Counted from the stretch's first letter, positions 1-5,406 are shown. The stretch is DNA of 6,108 bases from Bacteroidota bacterium (GCA_023424725.1 JAFADQ010000151.1:1-6108); one strand, 5' to 3'. Numbers and translations are program-made. Notes: generated from the letters alone by a model not told the origin.

Positions 1-7
1 ATAAAAG

Positions 8-925
8 GTGAAGTTCGAAGTCACCATTTTAGGCAGCAACTCTGCCACGCCGAGTCATAATCGTCATCCGTCTTCTCAATTGCTAACTGTCGGTACAAAC
101 CAGTACCTGATAGATTGCGGAGAAGGCGCACAAATGCAGTTAATGCGCTACAGGCTCCGGCATCAGCGCATTAACTGCATTTTTATTTCGCACCTGCACG
201 GCGATCATTATTTTGGCCTTTTCGGTTTGCTCTCTACCATGAACCAAAATGGCCGCACCAGCCCCATGCACCTGTTTGGGCCTGCACCGCTGGGCGAAAT
301 ATTGCCTTTGGTTTTTAAGCATTCGGGCACTGTTCTAAACTATCAGATAGATTTTACAGCAGTAGACCATACCAAAAACCAGGTAATTTACGAAAACGAT
401 TGCCTTACCGTAACCACCATTCCTTTAGCGCACCGCGTGCCCACCTGCGGCTTTTTGTTTCGCGAAAAGCCTAAACCCAGAAAGGTGCTGAAAGAAAAAC
501 TTCCGCCCGACCTTAACTTTGAGTACATAAATAAAGTGCGCCATGGCCACGACGCCCTGGACGAAAATGGCAAGGTAGTATTGCGCTGGCGGGAAGTAAC
601 CGGCCCGCCCAAGAAAAGCCGCAGCTATGCCTATTGCAGCGACACTTCTTATCTCGATAGCGTAGTAGAACAAGTAAAAGGCGTAGACCTGCTATACCAC
701 GAAGCCACTTTTATGAACGACCTGGAAGCGCGCGCCATCGCTACCTTTCACAGCACCTCGGGGCAAGCGGCATTGGCGGCAAAAAGAGCTGGCGCGCACA
801 AACTACTGCTGGGCCATTTTTCGTCCAGGTATAAAGACCTTACTCCTCTGCTGCTGGAAGCCCGCGCGATATTTCCGGAATCGTATATTGCCGTAGAAGG
901 CGAGGCGTTTGAGGTAGAGGAGTGA
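8..925 (+). CDS. rnz: Ribonuclease Z (short-form tRNase Z, tRNA 3' endonuclease)
   Basis: This metallo-beta-lactamase-fold endonuclease removes the 3' trailer from tRNA precursors in the cytoplasm. The 305-residue length fits the short (homodimeric) RNase Z family. The zinc-binding signature HLHGDH is at residues 62-67. Other expected metal or catalytic residues are His142 (AHRVPTCGF), Asp212 (SDTSY), His231-Glu232 (HEATF), His248 (HST) and His270 (GHFSSRY). A Lys/Pro-rich stretch at about 153-165, inside the 150-195 insertion, matches the flexible arm that grips tRNA. The start is GTG at 8. An in-frame TAA at 2-4 rules out a longer protein, and the N-terminus (MKFEVTILGSNSATP) has the expected first beta strand. 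AAAAGG at 4-9 is too close to the start to be a normal ribosome site. The TAA at 2-4 could also end an upstream gene outside the window. All key residues are present, so the enzyme should be active. Confidence 0.97.
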   Translation: MKFEVTILGSNSATPSHNRHPSSQLLTVGTNQYLIDCGEGAQMQLMRYRLRHQRINCIFISHLHGDHYFGLFGLLSTMNQNGRTSPMHLFGPAPLGEILPLVFKHSGTVLNYQIDFTAVDHTKNQVIYENDCLTVTTIPLAHRVPTCGFLFREKPKPRKVLKEKLPPDLNFEYINKVRHGHDALDENGKVVLRWREVTGPPKKSRSYAYCSDTSYLDSVVEQVKGVDLLYHEATFMNDLEARAIATFHSTSGQAALAAKRAGAHKLLLGHFSSRYKDLTPLLLEARAIFPESYIAVEGEAFEVEE

Positions 926-932
926 TTGTTCC

Positions 933-974
933 GTAAATGTGCAGGTTTGCAAATATGTAGATGTGCAGATTAAT
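933..974 (+). repeat. 8-nt-period degenerate repeat, left side
   Basis: The sequence reads as consecutive octamers AAATGTGC, AGGTTTGC, AAATATGT, AGATGTGC and AGATTAAT (935-974), with consensus roughly ARATNTGC. It starts just after the rnz stop codon. GTAAATGTGC at 933-942 is exactly complementary to GCACATTTAC at 1322-1331, so the array has an inverted partner on the far side of the intergenic region. No spacers separate the units, so this is not CRISPR. Confidence 0.7.
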
Positions 975-1000
975 TTTTCAGATTGAAAAGCATTTTCTTT

Positions 1001-1023
1001 TGGGCTGTGAAGGCCATTTTTTT
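1001..1023 (+). terminator. Weak possible terminator of rnz
   Basis: TGGGC at 1001-1005 can pair imperfectly with GGCCA at 1012-1016, followed by a run of seven T (1017-1023). The stem is short and contains a bulge or mismatch, so it is much weaker than the hairpins after the other genes. It is the only T-tailed hairpin close to the end of rnz. If it fails, the rnz transcript would run into the palindrome at 1107-1250. Confidence 0.3.
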
Positions 1024-1030
1024 GGGTGTC

Positions 1031-1074
1031 GCAGCTTAAATACGCCGCTCTGGAAAGAGGCGTTAAGGGGCTGC
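1031..1074. repeat. Interrupted hairpin
   Basis: GCAGC (1031-1035) pairs with GCTGC (1070-1074), TTAA (1036-1039) can pair with TTAA (1063-1066), and ACGC (1042-1045) pairs with GCGT (1060-1063). An inner CTCT/AGAG pairing closes a GGAA loop. The shared bases mean that not all of these pairs form at once. There is no T tract on its right, so it is not an obvious terminator. It may be a side arm of the structure formed by the whole intergenic region. Confidence 0.4.
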
Positions 1075-1106
1075 CCGAATTAAATTAACCATTTTTCTGG
1101 CTTTTT

Positions 1107-1250
1107 CTGGCGCGAGAGTTAAGCGAAGCGTCTCTCGTGTTGGCTACAAAAGGAAGTCTCCTGCCTTCCGGAATGGGTTTTATTTCTCCAGTCCGGACAC
1201 TGCCTTTCGTATACTGGCACAAGAGACGTTTCGCTTTACTATTGCGCCAG
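1107..1250. repeat. 144-bp imperfect palindrome (long inverted repeat)
   Basis: The left arm (1107-1166) matches the reverse complement of the right arm (1190-1250). The outer 37 bases (1107-1143 against 1214-1250) agree at 29 positions, starting with a shared CTGGCGC and including the blocks AAGCGAA and CGTCTCT. After one unpaired base at 1213 the match continues at 17 of 23 positions (1144-1166 against 1190-1212). The centre is 1167-1189. Smaller hairpins sit inside: CGCGAGAG (1111-1118) with CTCTCGTG (1132-1139), and GGAAG (1152-1156) with CTTCC (1165-1169). It may be a fold-back repeat, two inverted copies of a dispersed repeat, or the gene of a structured RNA. The sequence shows the symmetry directly but not its function. 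Confidence 0.8.
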
Positions 1251-1276
1251 GAGCGCAGTTTAGGAGGGTAAACAAA

Positions 1277-1307
1277 TTGGCTATCCGGCCTCTAATCTTC
1301 ATATTTG
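1277..1307 (+). promoter_or_regulatory. Candidate Bacteroidota promoter for the queuosine-precursor transporter
   Basis: TTG at 1277-1279 is followed after 20 bases by CATATTTG at 1300-1307. This resembles the Bacteroidota pattern of a -33 TTG and a -7 TAnnTTTG, differing only in the first base of the -7 box. Transcription would start near 1314 and leave a leader of about 35 nt. The -7 box lies inside the 15-nt-period repeat, so the repeat itself would supply the promoter. This rests on motif and spacing only. Confidence 0.45.
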
Positions 1308-1344
1308 CACATCTGTAATCCGCACATTTACAATCTGCACATCA
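1300..1344 (-). repeat. Three tandem 15-nt repeat units, right side, inverted
   Basis: Read on the minus strand, three abutting 15-nt units occupy 1344-1330, 1329-1315 and 1314-1300: TGATGTGCAGATTGT, AAATGTGCGGATTAC and AGATGTGCAAATATG. Each is an octamer like ARATGTGC plus a more variable heptamer. The octamer is the same motif as in the left array (933-974), in opposite orientation. The array ends only four bases before the transporter start codon, so it makes up most of that gene's predicted leader. Confidence 0.75.
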
Positions 1345-1348
1345 GAAA

Positions 1349-2146
1349 ATGGATCGAACTGCCCCGGTTTTTGCCTCATCCAGGCGCCAGACTCTGTTTT
1401 TGGTATTAAGCGGCATCTTTATTTGCAACGCTGTGCTGGCCGAAATTATTGGCGTTAAGATTTTCTCGGCAGAAAACACGCTGGGCCTTCCTTCTGCTCA
1501 AATTAAACTCCTGGGCGATTACACACTCGATTTTAACCTTACGGCGGGCGTGCTTATCTGGCCGGTTGTATTTGTTACCACCGATATAATTAACGAATAT
1601 TTTGGTAAGCCCGGCGTAAAACGTGTTAGCTACCTTACGGTTGTGCTAATTATTTATATGTTTCTGGTGATAACCGTGGTTAGGCTTCTTCCGCCCGCAG
1701 ATTTTTGGCTGGATGTAAATAAAACCGATGCTAACGGATTACCCTTTAATATTAACACCGCTTTCGACACTATTTTCCGGCAGGGCTTAGGAATAATTAT
1801 TGGTTCGGTAACGGCTTTTCTAATTGGCCAATTGCTGGATATGTACATTTTTCAGTACCTGCGCAGCCTTACCGGCAAACGCATGATCTGGCTCCGGGCA
1901 ACTGGCTCTACCCTTGTATCGCAGTTTATAGACAGTTTTGTGGTGCTCGGTATAGCGTTTTATGTTTTCGGAAACTGGGATTTGAAATTGCTAATATCGG
2001 TTGGTTTAGTAAACTATGCTTACAAATTTTGGGTGGCTGTGCTGGCAACTCCGGTGCTGTACATGGCTCATGCTATTATAGATAAATATTTAGCAAAAGA
2101 AGCGCCGGCAAAAACGGTAGCTCAACAGAAAGTGCCCAGTAATTAA
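1349..2146 (+). CDS. yhhQ: Queuosine precursor transporter (YhhQ/VUT family membrane protein)
   Basis: This inner-membrane carrier belongs to the family of E. coli YhhQ, which imports 7-deazaguanine precursors (preQ0/preQ1) used to make queuosine at the wobble position of certain tRNAs. Six hydrophobic segments are visible at about residues 14-34, 62-80, 93-115, 145-165, 188-208 and 213-240. Family features are DIINEYFG at 79-86, QFIDSF at 192-197 and NYAYKFWVAVLATPVLY at 222-238. The 265-residue length is normal, and the tail (250-265) is hydrophilic and unconserved in appearance. The ATG at 1349 gives a short charged N-terminus before helix 1. There is no Shine-Dalgarno, which is usual for the phylum. 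The gene is isolated by the repeat region upstream and a hairpin downstream. Exact substrate (preQ0, preQ1, queuine) is not readable from sequence, and the symbol is by family resemblance. Confidence 0.9.
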   Translation: MDRTAPVFASSRRQTLFLVLSGIFICNAVLAEIIGVKIFSAENTLGLPSAQIKLLGDYTLDFNLTAGVLIWPVVFVTTDIINEYFGKPGVKRVSYLTVVLIIYMFLVITVVRLLPPADFWLDVNKTDANGLPFNINTAFDTIFRQGLGIIIGSVTAFLIGQLLDMYIFQYLRSLTGKRMIWLRATGSTLVSQFIDSFVVLGIAFYVFGNWDLKLLISVGLVNYAYKFWVAVLATPVLYMAHAIIDKYLAKEAPAKTVAQQKVPSN

Positions 2147-2157
2147 AAAGCCTCCAT

Positions 2158-2203
2158 ATTTTACCCTGTAACGGCCAAAAAAATGGCCATTGCAGGGTAA
2201 AAT
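2158..2203 (+). terminator. Strong hairpin terminator after the transporter gene
   Basis: ATTTTACCCTG (2158-2168) pairs perfectly with CAGGGTAAAAT (2193-2203). Inside it, TAACGGCCA (2169-2177) pairs with TGGCCATTG (2184-2192) apart from one T-G wobble and one C-A mismatch, around a loop of six A. It starts 11 bases after the stop codon. The A/T-rich ends let it act in either direction, although the T tail on the plus strand is poor. It shares its core half-sites with the hairpin after trpS. Confidence 0.75.
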
Positions 2204-2260
2204 CTTAGCTGAAAGCAAGGATAAAACTCTTCTCCTGAAGTATTGATTTACCCGACTTCT

Positions 2261-2273
2261 GCGATAAAATCGC
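2261..2273. promoter_or_regulatory. Small inverted repeat in the trpS leader
   Basis: GCGAT (2261-2265) and ATCGC (2269-2273) form perfect five-base arms around AAA, 30 bases before the trpS start, followed by a T-rich stretch (2274-2291). It could be a weak hairpin or a small operator. TATTTTG at 2275-2281 resembles a -7 box with one base too few, and no TTG lies at a suitable distance. The repeat is short enough to be chance. Confidence 0.2.
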
Positions 2274-2303
2274 TTATTTTGCTTTTTCTTTCGATCTTAA
2301 ATA

Positions 2304-3281
2304 ATGGCACGATACTTAACCGGAATTCAGAGCAACGGCAAACCGCACCTGGGCAATTTACTGGGCGCCATTCAGCCTGCCGTAGATTTTTCTAAAGACA
2401 CCACCAACGAAGCATTTTATTTTATTGCCGATCTGCACTCGCTTACCACCATGCGCAATGCCCAGGAGCGCCAGGAAAGTGTGTATTCTATGGCGGCAGC
2501 CTGGTTAGCTTTCGGTTTCGATACAGAAAAAAACACGTTTTACAGGCAATCTGATATTCCGGAAGTGTGCGAGCTTACCTGGTATTTGAGCTGTTTTACG
2601 CCGTATCCGATGCTGGCCAACGCGCATTCGTTTAAAGATAAATCTGACAGGCTGGCGAACGTTAACGCGGGTTTGTTTACCTATCCGGTGCTTATGGCGG
2701 CCGATATTTTGCTGTACGACGCTAATTTTGTGCCCGTAGGAAAAGACCAGCTGCAGCACCTGGAAATTACCCGCGACATTGCCGGCGCTTTTAACCACCA
2801 GTACGGCGAAGTTTTTGTGTTGCCAGAAGCCAAAACAGACCAGCAGGTAATGACCGTGCCCGGCCTTAACGGCGAGAAAATGAGCAAAAGTTACGGCAAC
2901 ACCATCGATATTTTTCTTCCGGAAAAACAGCTGCGCAAAACCATAATGTCTATTATAAGCGACAGCAAAACCCTGGAAGAACCTAAAGACCCGGCTACCG
3001 ATACCACTTTTGCCCTCTACAGCCTGGTAGCCACGCCAGAGCAGGTAGAAGAAATGCGGGCAAATTACCTGAATGGCAATTATGGCTACGGCCACGCCAA
3101 ACAAGCCCTTTTCGAGGCCATTATAACTAAATACGCCGATGCCCGCGAAAAGCAGAAATATTACATGGAAAACACCGCCGAGCTGGAAAAGCAACTTAAA
3201 TTAGGCGCCGACAAAGCCCGCGAAGTAGCCTCCGGAGTTTTAGAAAGAGCCCGCAAAGTGTTAGGCTACAACAAGCGGTAA
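2304..3281 (+). CDS. trpS: Tryptophanyl-tRNA synthetase
   Basis: This class I aminoacyl-tRNA synthetase charges tRNA-Trp with tryptophan in the cytoplasm. It is a typical bacterial length (325 residues). The ATP-binding HIGH-type signature is PHLGN at residues 14-18 in GIQSNGKPHLGNLLG, and the KMSKS loop is at 192-196. YPVLMAADILLYDA (127-140) contains Asp134, equivalent to the aspartate that recognises the indole NH in the Geobacillus enzyme, and VGKDQ (145-149) is the ATP-contacting GxDQ segment. The C-terminal third is helical, ending in a Lys/Arg-rich tail. The ATG at 2304 gives MARYLTGIQS, the usual family N-terminus. There is no Shine-Dalgarno. The gene appears to be transcribed alone, flanked by hairpins at 2158-2203 and 3318-3354. 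No T-box or trp leader peptide is visible. All motifs are intact. Confidence 0.97.
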   Translation: MARYLTGIQSNGKPHLGNLLGAIQPAVDFSKDTTNEAFYFIADLHSLTTMRNAQERQESVYSMAAAWLAFGFDTEKNTFYRQSDIPEVCELTWYLSCFTPYPMLANAHSFKDKSDRLANVNAGLFTYPVLMAADILLYDANFVPVGKDQLQHLEITRDIAGAFNHQYGEVFVLPEAKTDQQVMTVPGLNGEKMSKSYGNTIDIFLPEKQLRKTIMSIISDSKTLEEPKDPATDTTFALYSLVATPEQVEEMRANYLNGNYGYGHAKQALFEAIITKYADAREKQKYYMENTAELEKQLKLGADKAREVASGVLERARKVLGYNKR

Positions 3282-3317
3282 ATTGGCCTTTACAGCTTGT
3301 TAGGAAGCAAGAACTAA

Positions 3318-3354
3318 AAAAATGGCCGTTGCAAAACCTGCAACGGCCATTTTT
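3318..3354. terminator. Bidirectional terminator between trpS and the convergent gene
   Basis: A perfect 16-bp stem is formed by AAAAATGGCCGTTGCA (3318-3333) and its complement TGCAACGGCCATTTTT (3339-3354), with a five-base loop (AAACC). An A run precedes it and a T run ends it, so it works as an intrinsic terminator on both strands. It lies 36 bases after the trpS stop. On the minus strand it lies 73 bases after the stop of the gene at 3428-3847, so it probably serves both. Confidence 0.9.
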
Positions 3355-3382
3355 ATATGTATTCTAACCTAAAAGGTGCTGG

Positions 3383-3427
3383 GTTAAAATTGTTGCTGCA
3401 ACTAGCAATTATCAACCAACAATTAAC
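3383..3427 (-). repeat. Hairpin directly after the stop codon of the 139-residue gene
   Basis: GTTAAAATTGTTG (3383-3395) pairs with CAACAATTAAC (3417-3427) if two A residues bulge out. The loop holds further short complementary stretches (TTGC with GCAA). It abuts the minus-strand stop codon (TTA at 3428-3430 on the plus strand). There is no T tract after it on the minus strand, so it could protect a 3' end more plausibly than terminate. It is AT-rich and could be chance. Confidence 0.35.
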
Positions 3428-3847
3428 TTATTCCATCGTCCAAACGTCTTCCGGCTTTTTGCCAACTACCGTAAATACCAGGCGCGGCGGGTTGGCCAGT
3501 AAAAGTAGGCGGGCATCTTTATCCGGGTATTCTTCGGCATCTATTAAAACACCGCTGCTGTTGCTGCTGCCCATTTTGGCTTTTGTGCCGGCGGGTGTTA
3601 CCACATCCAGCGATCCGGGCAAATAAGCTGTAGGTAATAAAACATCAGACTCGGGAGCTATTTTGTTGTGCACCTTTTCTAATACATCTTCTAAATATTC
3701 GCCGTACTCGTCGTTAAAGTCGTCTTCCATATCATGAAGCTCTTCTTCAATATCGTCGTAGCGGTTGTCGTCGTACTTAAGTTTACTAAGCTCGTCTTTT
3801 TTAGCAATAAGCGATGCCAGTGCCTTATTCAGCGCCTCTCTATCCAT
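3428..3847 (-). CDS. Acidic 139-residue protein of unknown function
   Basis: I do not recognise a named family. The protein has two parts. Residues 1-62 are strongly charged and probably helical or coiled coil, with an acidic block at 25-57 (for example YDDIEEELHDMEDDF). Residues 63-139 look like a small beta-rich domain with a Ser/Gly linker (93-99), a hydrophobic LLLLANPPRLVFTVVG strand segment (114-129) and the C-terminus KKPEDVWTME. There is no signal peptide or membrane helix, so it is probably cytoplasmic. The ATG at 3847 is the start. The minus-strand reading is preferred over the overlapping plus-strand frame at 3357-3626, because that frame gives low-complexity Ser/Leu-rich sequence and starts inside a terminator tail. 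The gene is convergent with trpS and divergent from the dioxygenase gene, and appears to be a single-gene unit. The fold assignments are inference from composition. Confidence 0.75.
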   Translation of the reverse strand: MDREALNKALASLIAKKDELSKLKYDDNRYDDIEEELHDMEDDFNDEYGEYLEDVLEKVHNKIAPESDVLLPTAYLPGSLDVVTPAGTKAKMGSSNSSGVLIDAEEYPDKDARLLLLANPPRLVFTVVGKKPEDVWTME

Positions 3848-3911
3848 GGTCTGTCTGTTTTTATAATTGCAAATTTTACATCTTACTAATCAACATGCAA
3901 ATATTACCGTA

Positions 3912-3919
3912 CAAATTTA
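3912..3919 (-). promoter_or_regulatory. Candidate -7 box for the 139-residue gene
   Basis: On the minus strand this reads TAAATTTG, an exact match to the Bacteroidota -7 element TAnnTTTG. Transcription would start near 3905, leaving a leader of roughly 58 nt. The only upstream TTG on that strand is 27 bases away, longer than the usual 19-21, so the -33 element is missing or unrecognised. Confidence 0.3.
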
Positions 3920-4056
3920 CGACACGCGGGCTACTTTTAACATTGCCAACCAGGTATTTATTGCAGCGCTAAGTTCTGAACGATCTATCAAAATACAGCT
4001 ATCTATTCTTAAAACCGCTTTTTACCTTTTCAACCATAAAAATAAAGTTATTACGG

Positions 4057-4077
4057 GTTTAAAAATTTAATTTAAAC
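4057..4077. promoter_or_regulatory. AT-rich palindrome upstream of the dioxygenase gene
   Basis: GTTTAAA (4057-4063) and TTTAAAC (4071-4077) are perfect seven-base arms around a seven-base spacer, centred about 87 bases before the dioxygenase start. The shape and size suit a dimeric regulator site. AT-rich palindromes arise easily by chance in such DNA, so this is a weak call. Confidence 0.25.
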
Positions 4078-4153
4078 TATTCATTAATCGGGCTGGTTTT
4101 CAGCTTTGCGCATTTAATCGTATTTTTACTTTTCAATATTAAACCGCTATATC

Positions 4154-5284
4154 ATGAATCAGGAAACAGCCCAGGCTACCGATACACAAACAGAGCAGGA
4201 TTTTTTGCCTTTGTTAGGTACCGATCATATCGAGTTTTATGTAGGAAATGCCAAGCAGTCGGCCTATTATTACCAGGCAGCTTTCGGTTTTGAGCTGGTG
4301 GCTTACGCCGGGCCTGAAACCGGCCTTCGCGATCGCGCCTCTTACGTGCTGAAGCAAGGCAAAATAAGGCTTGTGCTTACTACTTCGTTACTTCCCGACA
4401 GCGATATTTCTGAACACGTAAAGCGCCACGGCGATGGCGTAAAAGTGCTTGGCTTATGGGTAGACGATGCCGAAAAATCGTTTAACGAAACGGTGAAGCG
4501 AGGCGCAAAACCGGCTTCCGAGCCTAAAGTGCTTACAGACCAGTACGGGGAAATTAAAATAGCATCTATTCACACTTATGGCGATACCATTCACACTTTT
4601 GTAGAGCGCAAAAACTACACCGGGCCGTTTATGCCGGGTTTTGTGGCGCGCTCTTCGGGCTTCGAAACCAAACCAGTCGGGTTAGAATATGTAGACCATT
4701 GCGTGGGAAACGTAGACCTGGGCGAGATGAACAAATGGGTAGAGTTTTACGAGAAAGTAATGGGTTTTAACCTTCTCATCACCTTCGACGATAAAGACAT
4801 CTCTACCGAATACACCGCGCTTATGTCTAAAGTAGTAAGCAACGGAAACGGCTATGTAAAATTCCCGATAAACGAACCTGCAGAAGGCAAAAAGAAGAGC
4901 CAGATAGAAGAATACATAGAGTTTTACAAAGGCGCCGGCGTGCAGCACATTGCCGTTGCCACCAACAATATTCTAGAAACCGTAGCAGAAATGCGCCGCC
5001 GCGGGGTAGAATTTTTGTACGTGCCCGATAATTACTACGAAGATGTGTTAGACCGTGTAGGCGAAATTCAGGAAGAGCTGGAAGAGCTTAAAAAACTTAA
5101 CATTTTAATAGACCGCGACGAAGAAGGATATCTGCTGCAGATCTTCACAAAACCAGTAGAAGACCGCCCAACCGTATTTTACGAGATCATACAGCGCCGC
5201 GGAGCAAAATCGTTCGGGAAAGGCAACTTTAAAGCGTTGTTCGAGGCGATAGAGCGCGAGCAGGAATTGCGCGGCAACCTGTAA
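4154..5284 (+). CDS. hpd: 4-hydroxyphenylpyruvate dioxygenase
   Basis: This cytoplasmic non-haem Fe(II) enzyme converts 4-hydroxyphenylpyruvate and oxygen to homogentisate and CO2, the second step of tyrosine degradation. It has two vicinal-oxygen-chelate domains: N-terminal at about residues 22-152 (TDHIEFYVGNAKQSAYYY) and catalytic at about 177-348. The iron ligands are His182 (DHCVGNV), His265 (QHIAVAT) and Glu344 (VFYEII), with spacing matching known HPPDs. PINEPA (238-243) and the C-terminal gate helix SFGKGNFKALFEAIE (353-367) supply substrate-pocket residues. The 376-residue length is normal. The ATG at 4154 lies before a Gln/Thr-rich 20-residue leader; there is no in-frame internal start that would fit better and no Shine-Dalgarno. 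No homogentisate dioxygenase or other tyrosine-pathway gene is next to it here. The intact ligands and gate helix distinguish it from hydroxymandelate synthase only partly, but the length and motifs favour HPPD. Confidence 0.96.
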   Translation: MNQETAQATDTQTEQDFLPLLGTDHIEFYVGNAKQSAYYYQAAFGFELVAYAGPETGLRDRASYVLKQGKIRLVLTTSLLPDSDISEHVKRHGDGVKVLGLWVDDAEKSFNETVKRGAKPASEPKVLTDQYGEIKIASIHTYGDTIHTFVERKNYTGPFMPGFVARSSGFETKPVGLEYVDHCVGNVDLGEMNKWVEFYEKVMGFNLLITFDDKDISTEYTALMSKVVSNGNGYVKFPINEPAEGKKKSQIEEYIEFYKGAGVQHIAVATNNILETVAEMRRRGVEFLYVPDNYYEDVLDRVGEIQEELEELKKLNILIDRDEEGYLLQIFTKPVEDRPTVFYEIIQRRGAKSFGKGNFKALFEAIEREQELRGNL

Positions 5285-5300
5285 TTTACCTTGTAACACC

Positions 5301-5333
5301 CTGTTTTTTGATGCCTGCAGAGGGCAAAAACAG
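5301..5333. repeat. Imperfect hairpin after hpd
   Basis: CTGTTTTT (5301-5308) pairs with AAAAACAG (5326-5333), and inside it GCC (5313-5315) pairs with GGC (5323-5325) after a four-base bulge on the left side. It begins 17 bases after the hpd stop and precedes the stronger terminator. There is no T tail. Confidence 0.35.
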
Positions 5334-5365
5334 TCCTGAATCAGACTAAAAACAGCAGAATAACG

Positions 5366-5406
5366 AAAACGGTTGATTTGGTGTAAAAGCTAAATCAACC
5401 GTTTTT
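5366..5406. terminator. Intrinsic terminator of hpd
   Basis: AAAACGGTTGATTT (5366-5379) pairs perfectly with AAATCAACCGTTTT (5392-5405) around a 12-base loop, and the T run continues to 5406. The 14-bp stem with flanking A and T runs is a standard intrinsic terminator and could work both ways. It ends where the candidate -7 box of the next gene begins, so termination and initiation signals abut. Confidence 0.85.

Larger units (their letters stand above)
926..1348. other. 423-bp gene-free region filled with repeats and inverted repeats
   Basis: No convincing open reading frame lies here. The gap contains, in order, an 8-nt-period repeat (933-974), a weak GGGC/GGCC hairpin with a T run (about 1001-1023), a local hairpin (1031-1074), a 144-bp imperfect palindrome (1107-1250), a candidate promoter for the downstream transporter (1277-1307) and a 15-nt-period repeat in the opposite orientation (1300-1344). 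The symmetric arrangement, with related short repeats pointing inward from both ends and a large palindrome in the middle, suggests one composite intergenic element or a structured RNA. No transposase or clear target-site duplication is visible. What it does is unknown. Confidence 0.7.
3848..4153. other. AT-rich divergent intergenic region
   Basis: This 306-bp gap separates the minus-strand 139-residue gene from the dioxygenase gene and should hold both promoters. I see a good minus-strand -7 box at 3912-3919 and an AT palindrome at 4057-4077, but no complete promoter for the dioxygenase. The nearest -7-like strings are CAGCTTTG at 4101-4108 and TATTTTTA at 4121-4128, neither with a TTG at the right distance. 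A 67-codon frame starting with TTG at 3867 looks spurious. Confidence 0.6.

Noticed and set aside
933..1344. CRISPR array or insertion sequence
   Set aside because: The repeat units abut without spacers and are only 8-15 nt long. No transposase fragment or clear target duplication is visible, so neither label is supported.
1250..1348. preQ1 riboswitch in front of the queuosine-precursor transporter
   Set aside because: I looked for the short preQ1-I stem with its A-rich tail and saw none. The leader is occupied by the repeat array.
2204..2303. T-box or trp leader peptide controlling trpS
   Set aside because: The 100-base gap is too short for a T-box, has no AGGGTGGNACCGCG-type T-box sequence and no short frame with Trp codon runs.
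2505..3194. Minus-strand 229-codon open frame
   Set aside because: It lies wholly inside trpS, which has all family motifs in the plus frame. Its product is a low-information hydrophobic/His/Arg-rich shadow.
3357..3626. Plus-strand 89-codon open frame
   Set aside because: It overlaps the minus-strand 139-residue gene, starts in the tail of a terminator and gives Ser/Leu-rich low-complexity sequence.
3867..4070. Plus-strand 67-codon open frame in the divergent intergenic region
   Set aside because: It begins with TTG without a ribosome site, covers the expected promoter of the opposite gene and has no recognisable family features. It is more likely chance in AT-rich DNA.
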